In this document: piece by piece, positions 46,995 to 57,070 of the stretch
Position numbering within the stretch: the first letter of the stretch is position 1
How the letters are laid out: every line of letters begins with the position of its first letter
Assembly: GCA_945910005.1 (NCBI GenBank)
Contig: OX246745.1
Span: 41,238,564-41,302,563 of the forward strand
Direction: 5' to 3'
DNA from: Isoperla grammatica
Taxonomy: Eukaryota; Arthropoda; Insecta; Plecoptera; Perlodidae
DNA length: 64,000 nucleotides
Position numbers and translations under genes: made by a program
The notes under the pieces: model-generated
The model's database searches: none
What the model saw: only the letters and a program-made list of their open reading frames with translations
Told to the model about the DNA's origin: nothing

Positions 46995-47334
46995 AATACA
47001 ATACAATACAATACAAAGGTCTTTATTTGCAATAAGCAATACAAAAAGGCGAGGTTCGAACAGAGTTCGCTCTTCCACCTAACCTATGTTTACAGTCTTA
47101 GTCTATAATTATATTAATGCAGTAAGAGATGTTCCACTGTATGAAGATATTAGCTGCAACGCATATACCTAGACATGTTATATGGCTTACAGACGTTAAC
47201 AACTTTACACATTAAATATATACACAATACAAAAAAAAAAATGCAATATATGCATTGATACGCCTAATTAACTATAAAAACTAATGCTTATTAAAGTAAC
47301 TCTAAAATAGAAATATGCATAAAATGTAACTAAA

Positions 47335-50184
47335 CTAGGTATTGAGAATCCACTTATAACACTTTTGTTTGAATACGTACGAACTATTGGTTGCTTGCTT
47401 AATTGAATGGGGCAACATGTTCCATAGCTTAGGGGCGAGAACTGAGAAAGAAGCACTGCCTGCCACAGAGTGATGTAAGGGGATTTCATACGTACTATTC
47501 CTTGTATTATAACTGTGATACGAGCCCGTATGTTTTAGTTTATTATATAAATAACCCGGTCTTTTATTTCTTATGATTCTCGCGATATTGCAATAATAAT
47601 GTAAGGTTCTACGTTGGTGCATTTTTAGAATTTTGTGTGTATCATATATGTGGCTAATGTGGTCAAACTTTCTAATATTACACGCAAAGCGAATTGATGC
47701 ATTCTGTAATTTTTGAATTTGTTTTAATACATTTTCATTTATACCCATGTACACTGTATCCGCATAATCAAACAATGGGTTTATTAAGGAATTTATGAGA
47801 TTTAATTTGACATTTTCACTAAGCTCCAGTTTCCATTTATAGAGGGATCTAAGTACACCATAGGCTTTTGAACACTGTTTCTGGATGTGTTTATCGAAGG
47901 ATAAGTTACTGTCAAACAATACTCCAAGGTTTTTCCCTTCGTCTGACAAAGGCAGAGTTGTACCGCACATTTTTATAGCAGAAATCTTATTCCCATTTAG
48001 TAAATTTCGGACTACTTGTTCATTGTGTTTGCTACCTATAAGGATAACTGTCGACTTACTAGGATTAAAGTTCAAACCATTTTTTATCGACCATTCCGCG
48101 AGTAGTTGAAGATCAGTGTTAAAGTTATGAAAACTCTCTTCTATTGTTTCTATTGTTTCTAGATTTACTTCCAAAATACCTTGCACATCATCTGCATACT
48201 GATATATATTAATACGTCTAGTCACTGCTGGCAGACTTTGGGCAAATATATTAAAGAATAATGGTCCAAGGATTGATCCTTGTGGCACTCCGCAATGCAC
48301 TGTTAGCGGTTGTGATATTAATACTTCATTATTCTTAACAACTTTAACTTTTTGAGTTCTTTCAGATAAATAACTTTTAACTAACTTTTCGGCTGATTTA
48401 GAAAATCCCATGTTGTAGAGTTTTGCCAGAAGCATGTCATGGTCAATTGTGTCAAAGGCCTTACTATAATCTAGGAGTAAGAGTAAACTAGTATTACCAT
48501 TGTCAATGTTGTTCCTCAGTTCATCTACTACAGAAATAAGCGCGGTGGTAGTACTGTGATCTCTTCTAAATCCCGATTGATTTTTAAAGAAGTCACATAG
48601 ATTGTTGGATATATGCTCATTAATTTGCTCTGCCATTATCTTCTCTAAAAGTTTTGATGTAGTAGGAAGAATACTTATTGGCCTAAGGTCATTCAGTGAT
48701 TTTACTGTGTTCGTTTTCGGTATAGGTGTAATTATAGCCTCTTTCCAGCTGTTTGGGAAGGTTGAAGTCGTCAAAGCTGTATTAATAATATCGGTGATTA
48801 TATTTATTAAATAAGGCGATAGTAATTGTAGTATGTTTATATTAATATTGTCGGCACCTGTGGCCGTTGTTGTTATCGTCGAAAGGTGCTTTAACACGTC
48901 ATCGCAAACCACGTTTCTAAAAGAGAATGGAATATGTGTTAGGGTGTCTACTGTCCTTAAACGATTTATTTCTTCAATTAATTCAGGAGTTTTGATTTGA
49001 TTTTTTGTAACGTGATTGAAGAAGGCGTTAATCTCATCAGGAACTAACATGTTACTGGGGATAGGATTTGTGTGTTTGTGTTTTGTAACCGAGTGCTTTT
49101 TAAGACTTTTCCAAAGTAATTTTGAATTATTAATGTTACTATTTATGGTTTCATTAAAATAATTTATTTTTAACGATCGCACCCTCGTGTTGATTTTATT
49201 TCTTAAGTGTACATAATTATCCCAGTCTCTGGAATCACTAGTGAGTTTGAACTTTAATCTAGCCTTTTCTCGTGCTTTCATTTCTCCACGTAATTCGTCC
49301 GTAAGCCATGGAGCAGGGCCCCTAGTAACTCGAATGTTTTTGGTTGGGACATGTGTGTCCAGTAGTGTTGTTATAATGGAGTTAACTGTCTCCACTTTCT
49401 TGTTAATGTCAATAATGTCCCTAACAGAATACCAAGGTGTATGCATCGCACTTTCATTAAGTGCCGATATGTTACTGGTTGTAAGAGGTCGTATTTTTTT
49501 ATTCACTATTGTCTTTTTGGGTAACGTGATATTATAATCGATAAAGGTAAGATTGTGATCTGAGTTGCCGATAGGATGAAGTTGCCCAGTTTGCTTTACA
49601 ATAGAAGCATTACTCACATTTATTACGTCTAATAAAGTGCGGGATGTTTGTGTGATACGGGTACATTCTTGCACTACCTGAGTAAAGCTGTAAGTTCTAA
49701 GCAGTTTGTGCAACACACGATTATCTTGACACTCAGGTTTGGCCATGTCGATATTCAGGTCACCTACCCATATAGCATGATCCTCGGGAATACAAAATCT
49801 CTGTATGTTTTCTTCTAATTCATCTAAGCTTAAGTTCCCAGATGGCGGTCTATATATAGTCCCTAATACTACATTTATAGATTTTATTTTAAACTTGATC
49901 CACAATTGCTCTATGTTTGCTTGTGCGGATTCCAGAATTGTCACATTTATGTCATCACGAACAAATATCGCAACTCCGCCCCCCCTCCTATCATTGGCTC
50001 TGTCAGCTCTATACAAATTATAGCCGTTAATATTTAAGTATGGCGGATTCACAGATGGTTTAAGCCATGTTTCGGTTAGGGCAAGTATATCAAATCTGTT
50101 GAGTAATAGCGCTTCTGAAAGTTCATCACTGTTTTTGATGATAGACCTAATATTTGTATCACCAATACGTAATAATTTATTCAC
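47335..50184 (-). CDS. LINE ORF2: endonuclease-reverse transcriptase, intact
   Basis: About 949 residues without a break. An apurinic-like endonuclease occupies residues 1-220 (ALTETWLKPS, RGGGVAIFVRDDI, GTIYRPPSG, WVGDLNIDM, and NSDHNLTF near the end). The reverse transcriptase spans about 450-730, with LRPISILPTTSKLLEK, SGFRRDHSTTTALI, LLLLDYSKAFDTIDHDML, HCGVPQGSILGP and QYADD. A C-terminal domain follows, with LFDYADTVYMG and LHYYCNIARI. It nicks DNA and copies the element's RNA at the nick. There is no ATG between the ORF1 stop and the endonuclease; the coordinate given starts at a GTG. ORF2 is in the same frame as ORF1, separated by one TAG and 14 codons. Confidence 0.93.
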   Translation of the reverse strand: MNKLLRIGDTNIRSIIKNSDELSEALLLNRFDILALTETWLKPSVNPPYLNINGYNLYRADRANDRRGGGVAIFVRDDINVTILESAQANIEQLWIKFKIKSINVVLGTIYRPPSGNLSLDELEENIQRFCIPEDHAIWVGDLNIDMAKPECQDNRVLHKLLRTYSFTQVVQECTRITQTSRTLLDVINVSNASIVKQTGQLHPIGNSDHNLTFIDYNITLPKKTIVNKKIRPLTTSNISALNESAMHTPWYSVRDIIDINKKVETVNSIITTLLDTHVPTKNIRVTRGPAPWLTDELRGEMKAREKARLKFKLTSDSRDWDNYVHLRNKINTRVRSLKINYFNETINSNINNSKLLWKSLKKHSVTKHKHTNPIPSNMLVPDEINAFFNHVTKNQIKTPELIEEINRLRTVDTLTHIPFSFRNVVCDDVLKHLSTITTTATGADNININILQLLSPYLINIITDIINTALTTSTFPNSWKEAIITPIPKTNTVKSLNDLRPISILPTTSKLLEKIMAEQINEHISNNLCDFFKNQSGFRRDHSTTTALISVVDELRNNIDNGNTSLLLLLDYSKAFDTIDHDMLLAKLYNMGFSKSAEKLVKSYLSERTQKVKVVKNNEVLISQPLTVHCGVPQGSILGPLFFNIFAQSLPAVTRRINIYQYADDVQGILEVNLETIETIEESFHNFNTDLQLLAEWSIKNGLNFNPSKSTVILIGSKHNEQVVRNLLNGNKISAIKMCGTTLPLSDEGKNLGVLFDSNLSFDKHIQKQCSKAYGVLRSLYKWKLELSENVKLNLINSLINPLFDYADTVYMGINENVLKQIQKLQNASIRFACNIRKFDHISHIYDTHKILKMHQRRTLHYYCNIARIIRNKRPGYLYNKLKHTGSYHSYNTRNSTYEIPLHHSVAGSASFSVLAPKLWNMLPHSIKQATNSSYVFKQKCYKWILNT

Positions 50185-50226
50185 AGCTACCTTATTATTC
50201 TCCTCAATCTCTCCACTCCCAGTTCC

Positions 50227-51345
50227 CTAGCTAACCTGGCTTGCTCTTGTCAGCCGGCTAGAGTAGCGCGTAGGCGGTTTACCAGAGACAGGGGGTCGCT
50301 TGTGTGGCGAGGACAACTTGAGTACGGGTGTTGACCCTCCATGGCGGGTCGGCGTTCTCTGCTGTACAGGATTGCAATCTGCGTCACGTTTAGCTGCAGT
50401 GTGAGTGGGCCAGGCGGTGGTGGTAGAAACATTCGGTCTCCCTGCCTGGGCAGCCCCTTCCTCCCGACTCGGCTCAGCGGTGACGTCATCATGAGCGCTC
50501 TCAGCAAGTGGCAACTCGGATTCCTGCCTCTCGGTGTGAATAGCGGTCGGGGGTGGACCTGTTCCACTCTTCACCCCCCCTTCCGCGGTGGCAATGGCCG
50601 GGGACAAAGAAGCAGGTGTCTCGAAGGTCGCGTTGCTGGTGGTCTCCACTGCGCTTCGCAAGTCTTTTTGGCTGGCTATCATGCGGTCGTACTCAACGCA
50701 GCGTTGTACATTCCACATTTCTCCGTTGATTATTAGCTTGTCAAACCGTAGGAACGCATGGCAGCCTTCATTCTTCGCAGCTATCAAGTGTCGCTTAAGG
50801 AACTCACGTGATCGCTTTACACTGTCGGAGAAGTCCTCGGATATAGCTAAACCACTACCGCGTAACTTTGGCAATTCTTGCAATATTCTGACTTTTGTTT
50901 TAAAGCTTAGAAGCTTGAAAACGATAGGTCGTTTGCCCGGTCTGCCACCAACACGATGTGCGCGCTCTATCTCCCAGTCGGCAAGTTCAATGCCTAGCTG
51001 TTCGCGTAACACGTCCAACACGTATTTTTCAGATATTGCCCAAGTTTCATGTTCAACCTCATCGCATCCATACATGACGAGATTGTTGCGACGTGACTGA
51101 TTCTCAAGATAGTCAACCTTCTTATACAACTCATCCGATTGACGGCGCAAGGTAACATTTGCAGTTTGTAAGTCACTGTTAACGGAATTAATTCTTTTAA
51201 TTTCATTTTCTAGCGCAGTTAATCTCGAATCCACACTGACTTTTAGCTCACACAGATCGGTATTAGTGCTTGCAAGCTGGGAACACAGTAACTTCACCGA
51301 CTTGTTGGTATCAGTTACGACACTTAGTATGTCTCCACTTGCCAT
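50227..51345 (-). CDS. LINE ORF1: coiled-coil RNA-binding protein, intact
   Basis: 372 residues starting at ATG (51345). Residues about 15-85 form a coiled coil. After that, NQSRRNNLVMYGCDEVEHET and the following region (YVLDVLREQLGIELADWEIE, RAHRVGGRPGKRPIVFKLLS) match the RNA-recognition and C-terminal domains of L1-ORF1-like (transposase_22) proteins. The last 130 residues are Ser/Pro/Thr-rich and probably disordered. It likely binds the element RNA as a trimer. It ends in TAG, and the downstream frame remains open into ORF2. Confidence 0.88.
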   Translation of the reverse strand: MASGDILSVVTDTNKSVKLLCSQLASTNTDLCELKVSVDSRLTALENEIKRINSVNSDLQTANVTLRRQSDELYKKVDYLENQSRRNNLVMYGCDEVEHETWAISEKYVLDVLREQLGIELADWEIERAHRVGGRPGKRPIVFKLLSFKTKVRILQELPKLRGSGLAISEDFSDSVKRSREFLKRHLIAAKNEGCHAFLRFDKLIINGEMWNVQRCVEYDRMIASQKDLRSAVETTSNATFETPASLSPAIATAEGGVKSGTGPPPTAIHTERQESELPLAESAHDDVTAEPSREEGAAQAGRPNVSTTTAWPTHTAAKRDADCNPVQQRTPTRHGGSTPVLKLSSPHKRPPVSGKPPTRYSSRLTRASQVS

Positions 51346-51454
51346 GATCTAAGTCGCACTACACTCGGAATTTGAACACTACACTAACACTGCTAACCCA
51401 CTCGACGGGAGCTCTCCAAAAACACGTCCGCTCTGCTCGACCGCGCGGCCGTGT

Positions 51455-51896
51455 ACTCTACCAATCTCTTACCAACATGCTCAGTGCTAATGCTAAAGGG
51501 CAACATTATACTACCAATCTCTTACCAACATGCTCAGTGCTAATGCTAAAGGGCAACATTAGACTACCAATCTCTTACCAACATGTTCAGTGCTAATGAC
51601 ATTATACTACCAATCTCTTACCAACATGTTCAGTGCTAATGCTAAAAGGCAACATTATACTACCAATCTCTTACCAACATGTTCAGTGCTAATGCTAAAG
51701 GGCCACATTATACTACCAATCTCTTACCAACATGTTCAGTGCTAATGCTAAAGGGCAACATTATACTACCAATCTCTTACCAACATGCTCAGTGCTAATG
51801 CTAAAGGGCAACATTATACTACCAATCTCTTACCAACATGCTCAGTGCTAATGCTAAAGGGCAACATTATACTACCAATCTCTTACCAACATGTTT
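51455..51896. repeat. Minisatellite, 53-bp units, about 8 copies (second block)
   Basis: A continuation of the array at 45102-46994 beyond the inserted LINE, with the same unit and variants (catgctcag or catgttcag, gggcaac or gggccac). One unit has a 12-bp internal loss near 51598. It ends at catgtttatgaag. Confidence 0.95.
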
Positions 51897-52878
51897 ATGA
51901 AGATGCAGTTCATTCTCAGACGATATTAATCCCCATAATCTATCTCATTGTATTGGTGTTTCATGTTATTGTAATACCACTTCATTCTATGTTACAATGT
52001 AGGAGCTGGCCTACAACTTATGTCAGTTCCATTCCACTTGTAGACACCAACTTCATCTTCAAGTGGACACTGATTCTTAACCACCCCATTCATGCTCCAC
52101 TCATGACAAAAATGTGTGTTGTTTCTATGGTTCGTGATTGGCGCCTGTGAAACATCTGTCTTGAACGTTCTATGACATTGCTTGAACATCTAACATCATG
52201 CTCCAATAAATTGGGCAGCAATTTGAAATATGTGTGTTGAGAGATCTGTGCAAGAAACTTATTTGATACAAAACAACTATCACTACATTGGAACTAGTTT
52301 AGAACTTAAAGAAAGATTGAATAACTTCACTTAGTACAGAAGAGCTGATATAACAATTACAATATCCACATTAAAAACAGTCAGTTTCTTAGAGAGTGCA
52401 AACGTGTGTAAACTAAACCGACCTGCAGCAATGCGCGTGGGTGGGGCGCTTTACGGTAGTCCTAGTCAACTCGTCTAGTCAAACTGAAATGAGCTGTTTC
52501 TGACCAACATCTTGTCTCAAAAATGCAGATGACTAAGTTGTATAGTATTACGACAACTCTAAAACCTTACATAATTTATAATGTATAAACAGGAAATACA
52601 ACGAAAAATTTAATAAGCTGCAGCAAAACAATGCTAGGGAAACATTTTTGCCAGAATTCTGGGCAAGCTGTTTAGGGGCCAATCCTATTCCTACTGGAGG
52701 AAATGAGCAGCATAGAGCATCCCCCGAAACAACCCGAGTTTACCCAGTTATATCGTCTAAGGAAGGACTGAAATAAGTCCCTGAAAATGCATCATATATT
52801 TAAGTAAGTGACCTTAGTAAAGTTTTAACACGTGATGTTTTACGAGATATTTTGTTGGACACTAAAACGGCTACTTAC
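51897..52878 (-). other. sei intron, nothing else recognised
   Basis: The intron portion nearest the donor of the 52879-53072 exon. There are no repeats or coding signals. Confidence 0.6.
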
Positions 52879-53072
52879 ATCCCTCATGTTGAAGGTCAGT
52901 TCCAGATTATTGGCGAACGAATGGTAAAACTCTGGATAAAGTGTCAACACATCAAGAAGATCATCCCTGTAGATCTGATGGAGGTCGCAATAGGTCAGAG
53001 CGCGGACGTTGCATGAAGACTTGCCCAAGGAGCGGTGGAGACAAGGGTTCTCTCCGAAGATGTCATCCTTCC
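52879..53072 (-). CDS. sei: sei exon 2 of those visible: second half of the cyclic-nucleotide-binding homology domain
   Basis: A 194-bp exon with acceptor ccattccag and donor AGGGAT|gtaagt. It begins by completing a Gly codon and reads [52 protein letters not shown] and [12 protein letters not shown]. These match human ERG closely ([28 protein letters not shown], from memory). KCNH domains do not bind cyclic nucleotides. A short intrinsic ligand at the end, FNL in human ERG, fills the pocket. Here the corresponding residues are FNM. Closeness to ERG over EAG or ELK identifies the subfamily. Confidence 0.96.
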
Positions 53073-54189
53073 CTGGAATGGAACGTTGCTTACTATCCAC
53101 TTATATTACCATAGTGATTCAGGAACGAGTCCTAATTCTCTCAAGTCCAAATTCTCAAAAGTCAAAATCTCTTAAGTCCCAACTTTTAAATTTGCCTCAA
53201 AAGTCCAAATTCCCATAAGTCTTGAGTTTACAAACATATTTGTCGCAAAGCCCGAATTCCATAAGCTCGACATTTATATAATTATACGTCGCAATACTCC
53301 GAGTTTCCTCTAGTGCCATTTCCCACAAGTCCAAATACCCTCAAGTCTGGCTTTTGTAAAATTATACATCGCAAATCTCCGAAACACCAAAAAACGATTT
53401 TACATCTGTCTCATGAGTTAAAATTCCCAAAGCTCAGATATAAATAAGAGTTCGGACTTATGAGATGAAAGTTTGAACTTGTTGTAATTCGGGAATTCGG
53501 GCTTTTGAGACTTAATAGATTCTTGTTGCTTGACGCATCGATTATTGTTATAATGCTAGAACAACGTCAGGATGAGAAATAAAAATAGTTTGGGGGAAAT
53601 ATTCTTACAAAAATTTTAAAGATGCTTTCCTCAACTCAACAACAACTTAAGTAAATACAAACTTCTTGGAACATGGGAATATAATTGTCTAGGGTAAACT
53701 GAAAGTGTCTATTTTGGTTAAATAAACACTTAACTATAAGAGTTATATACATATAACATAAAAACAATATAACATTTAAACAATAAACTATATAAATAAA
53801 CAATAAACAATACATTTACTAAAACATACTACAGAAAATATAACGAGATTTACATTAAATGAATAACGGTAGCAAGAGCTAAAGGTTTCACTTAGCAAAT
53901 CGAAAGTAGAAACGAAGACAAAACTAAAAAGATATGGCAAATAATAAAAAACCAAATCTAAAACAACAATGAAAAGAAATAGTATAAATTAACAATTCTT
54001 AATACACAAATCAAACACAGATATCCAACCTATTCAACAATGAATTTGCCGCAGTAGCAAATAAACTTGTATAAACAAATAACCAACCAAAGGATGGAAA
54101 TGATTACCTGAAATACCATCAAGCCATGAACATAACACCTCAAGACCAATGCTAATGCAACCCACGTACAGACCACATAGAATCACTAT

Positions 54190-54800
54190 ACACATTCATA
54201 CGGGCTTGACAAAACTTCAACTTTGTTAATAAAAAATGCAGCACACAAATAATAACTCCACGTGGTCACACATTCAACGAATGTCTAGCAAGAAGAGTTG
54301 TTTCGAATTAGATCAAAATAGATACAATAATACCACGACACAAAAAAGGCAACACAGATGAAATAATTATCGCCCAATTTCATTCCTTCAAGCTTTCTCT
54401 AAAATCTTTCAGAAATTGATACATAGAACATTGTTCATAGAAAAGCATAACCTCCTAACAGATAGAAAGAATGTGTTACGGAAAAGCATGTCAACCCTAG
54501 AGACTATTAAACGTGTTCATCAAAACATAATAGAAGTGAAAACAAATAATGAACTTGTAATAACAGTATTTTGTGATCTATACAATTAAAAGCTTTTGAT
54601 AGATCACAAATTACTTCTGGATAAACTCAAATTCTATGGTATAGCTCTAGATATGTATCATATCTAACAAATAGAGGACAACATGTGGAGCTAACTGCCA
54701 TGGACTCAAACCACATAATGACCTCAGGAGTGCCACAAGGATCCGTATTAGTGCCACTTCGTTTTATTAATGCTACAGCATATGCATATGTGCCCATTCA
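54190..54800 (+). mobile_element. Decayed LINE reverse-transcriptase fragment (plus strand)
   Basis: Reading the plus strand with frame changes gives SLLQAFSKIFQKLIHRTLF-like RT motif text near 54385, LIDHKLLLDKLKFYG near 54600, and SGVPQGSVLVPLRFIN near 54725, the RT PQG box with VP in place of GP. Stops and shifts are frequent and the YADD box is gone. It is an old 5'- and 3'-truncated copy. Confidence 0.75.
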
Positions 54801-56329
54801 TTTACATAATTGTGTTACTTACACTTGCCATATCAAGATTTTTAAATCAGGAATGAAACAAAGTCAAATTAAATAAAAACCTAATTGAATTACCATGAGA
54901 CTTGAAATTCCACTTTTCAGTTTGTACGTATTATGTTAAAAACATTCACATACCTTATTTATTATATCAAGAACAATTCAAACTTTGATGTGGCTTTTAT
55001 ATATATATATATAGTTCACGGCTACGAAGCTCGAGATGCACTTCGTCGAGTGAGGGCCTCGAAGGATGGGAGATGTGACTCCCCCGAAACATCAGGAAGG
55101 GAAGGGTAAGTCAGTGCCTCCTTCTTTAGTACATTATTCGCGGCAACAAGCCCCAGATAATTGCAATATTTACACATATGTGCACGAAAAATCGAGGATA
55201 AAAATATATATATATTTCAAATGCCAAATGTATTTCTACCTGTTATTTGAACTAAATATGGATTAAAAACGGTTTCAGTTTTGTACCCGGCGCCCCCACC
55301 AATTTGTCTGGTTTACTACACAATGAGATCTGTAACTGTCGAACTCTCTAGTCGGGTCGTCGCAAGTTACAAACCACATGTCATTGAAATAACACTTCTA
55401 CTTAGTAAAATAAAATATGAATTGATCTGTCGAAACAAATTCTCGACCAAAACGGTAAATATAGGCCTAACAAACTGAACTACTCTAACTATTATCTCAA
55501 TCCATTTCAATTTGTGGTTATACTGTTTGGGTCAAAATATTACTGTACTTTATTAAATTGTATATTTCACTAATAAAGTTGTTCTTGTAAGTGGGAAAGA
55601 AAATCAAATGATTACGTAGGTAATTTCTTATATTATGGTAAGTTTCAGTAATATTTCTTGTCAGAATAGATCTTTCAATGGATAGTGAATGGCTGTCTAA
55701 GGAAGTAAGCAAATCTTTTGACACAAGCGCATGAGCACCACACTAATATTAAAATATTCTCTTTTCAGAGTAAGGACTTAAGTTTTTATTAACTAAATAG
55801 ATTCTGATAGCTGTTTTTGTAAAGGGGATCATTTTAAAATATCCATGTATATAAAAACATTATATTTTACTCATCTCACTATCCCAAATTTCTCTTTTCG
55901 TTTTTCTATGATCGTTCGTTAGATTTTATACAAAAAGAGAAAGATAAAGACTCATTAAAAGACGGATGGAAAGTTTTTCTGTTCATTATAGTAAAGATAC
56001 TTCTTTAGAAGCTAGAAAATATCTAAAGAACATAAAAAGTAACGAATGTAATAATGTCTTTAATGAAAATAATAACTTGCTAGAGAGGACATGCTTCAAC
56101 TAGTGCAATACTTTGTACAGATAAATGTTCTCGAAGTGGTACGTTCACAATCATAGTGTGATTATAATAACCATAACGCAAACATATTGACAACTGGATC
56201 CCATGGTGCAGGCGTGTCATTGGAAGAAAGGGACAAGTAGGAGGACTTATGTTCATAGAAGCTAAAAGAGGAAATAATTTAGTCGCCTACAGTCACCCTG
56301 GGCAAAGCTTGTAGGTAAAGTCGCGATAC

Positions 56330-56625
56330 CCAAAAAAGTCAGATAGTTTCTTTTTCGTTCTCAACTTCACGAACACGAATCACTAACGTTTTTCCCGATT
56401 ATCTGGTGCAATTTGGTTGCGGTAAGTTTTTTGACGGTAACGTACAAGAAAACGTGCAAGCAGGTTTCCGTAAAAAAACTTAACGCAACGTAATTGTACT
56501 AGATAATCTGGAAAAACGTTAGTGATTCGCACTTGTTAGGTTAGAAACTAATTCTGGAAGGTCCTGACTCCCCTGACACTATCTTACTTCTTGGTGTGAG
56601 AGACCTTTAGCAGACAGAACCCATT
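56330..56625. mobile_element. Short copy of the inverted-repeat family seen at 17230-22165
   Basis: cactaacgtttttcccgatt near 56380 and its reverse complement near 56500-56530 (agataatctggaaaaacgtt) form the core inverted repeat around about 45 bp. The outer right part (actaattctggaaggtcctg, ctgacactatcttacttctt) matches the outer repeat of the large element. It contains no minisatellite and may show the basic form of the family. Confidence 0.7.
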
Positions 56626-56778
56626 AATTCCAACGGGGCAACCAGAGCGTTATTGGCATGAGGACTACATAACAGGTATAATCAATGATCAAAGGTTTTT
56701 AAACACTTTCACGAAGCATTGAAAGAAAAAGCAAGCGTGCCACGAAAGTTGCCATGCACAACATAATCAAGATCTCAC

Positions 56779-57070
56779 CCAATATGGCCATGACGATATC
56801 GTCGCGTAGTATCTCGATGGAGCCCCGAGAGATGAAGTAGAGGGAGGAGAGGACGTCCCCGCGATGCACCAGGGTGTCGCCGGGCGGTGCATGTGTGGTC
56901 TTGAACTTGAGGGAGAGCGCTCTGAGACAGCCAGGCGGAGCGTCGTCGAACACAGGACAGTTGGTCAGCAGGTTCCGGTTCAGATGGAGACAGATATCAG
57001 CTTGGAGACACTCGGGGAACCCCTTGAGTACGCTGTTCATGTCGATGCCGTTTGTGTAGGTCCACGCGTG
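56779..57070 (-). CDS. sei: sei exon 1 of those visible: C-linker end and first half of the binding-homology domain
   Basis: A 292-bp exon with acceptor tatgtctag and donor ATATTGG|gtgaga. It begins [20 protein letters not shown] and continues [17 protein letters not shown], then [16 protein letters not shown] and [16 protein letters not shown], ending MAILG. Human ERG reads [20 protein letters not shown] (from memory), so the phase and acceptor are secure. The C-linker couples the cytoplasmic gating ring to the pore. The first 44 bases of this exon are the source of the neighbouring 45-bp array. Confidence 0.97.

Larger units (their letters stand above)
46995..51454 (-). mobile_element. Near-intact CR1/Jockey-group LINE inserted in the 53-bp array
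   Basis: A 4.46-kb minus-strand element: a short 5' leader (51346-51454), ORF1, ORF2, a ~340-bp 3' UTR with aataaa (plus-strand tttatt near 47023), and a microsatellite tail of attgt units (plus strand aatacaatac, 46995-47015). Microsatellite tails instead of poly(A) are common in CR1/L2-type LINEs. The same array flanks both sides, so it entered after the array had expanded. Both frames are open, so it is young. No clear target-site duplication can be read within the repetitive target. Confidence 0.9.
53073..56778 (-). other. sei intron with a decayed LINE piece and a MITE copy
   Basis: A 3.7-kb AT-rich intron. Around 53130-53520 a short motif, aagtccaaattc, recurs in loose, diverged form. 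The LINE fragment and the inverted-repeat element are listed separately. The rest, including 55015-55090 with cttcgtcgagtgagggcctc, is unassigned. Confidence 0.6.
32860..57070 (-). other. sei: ERG-type potassium channel gene, 3' half (eight exons and 3' UTR)
   Basis: This span covers the visible part of a KCNH2/6/7 (ERG) orthologue, called seizure in Drosophila. The channel is a plasma-membrane tetramer that passes a repolarising potassium current in neurons and muscle. Eight exons give 1608 coding bases, or 535 residues from the C-linker to the stop. Introns (5' to 3') are 3706, 7796, 6351, 640, 1179, 917 and 1581 bp. Every donor begins gt and every acceptor ends ag, and all phases agree (1, 0, 2, 1, 2, 0, 2). 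The PAS, voltage-sensor and pore exons should lie beyond 64000. The introns carry an unusual load of LINEs, fold-back elements and minisatellites. Confidence 0.92.

Noticed and set aside
50341..51100. Plus-strand frames of 131 and 170 codons
   Set aside because: They are antisense shadows of LINE ORF1.
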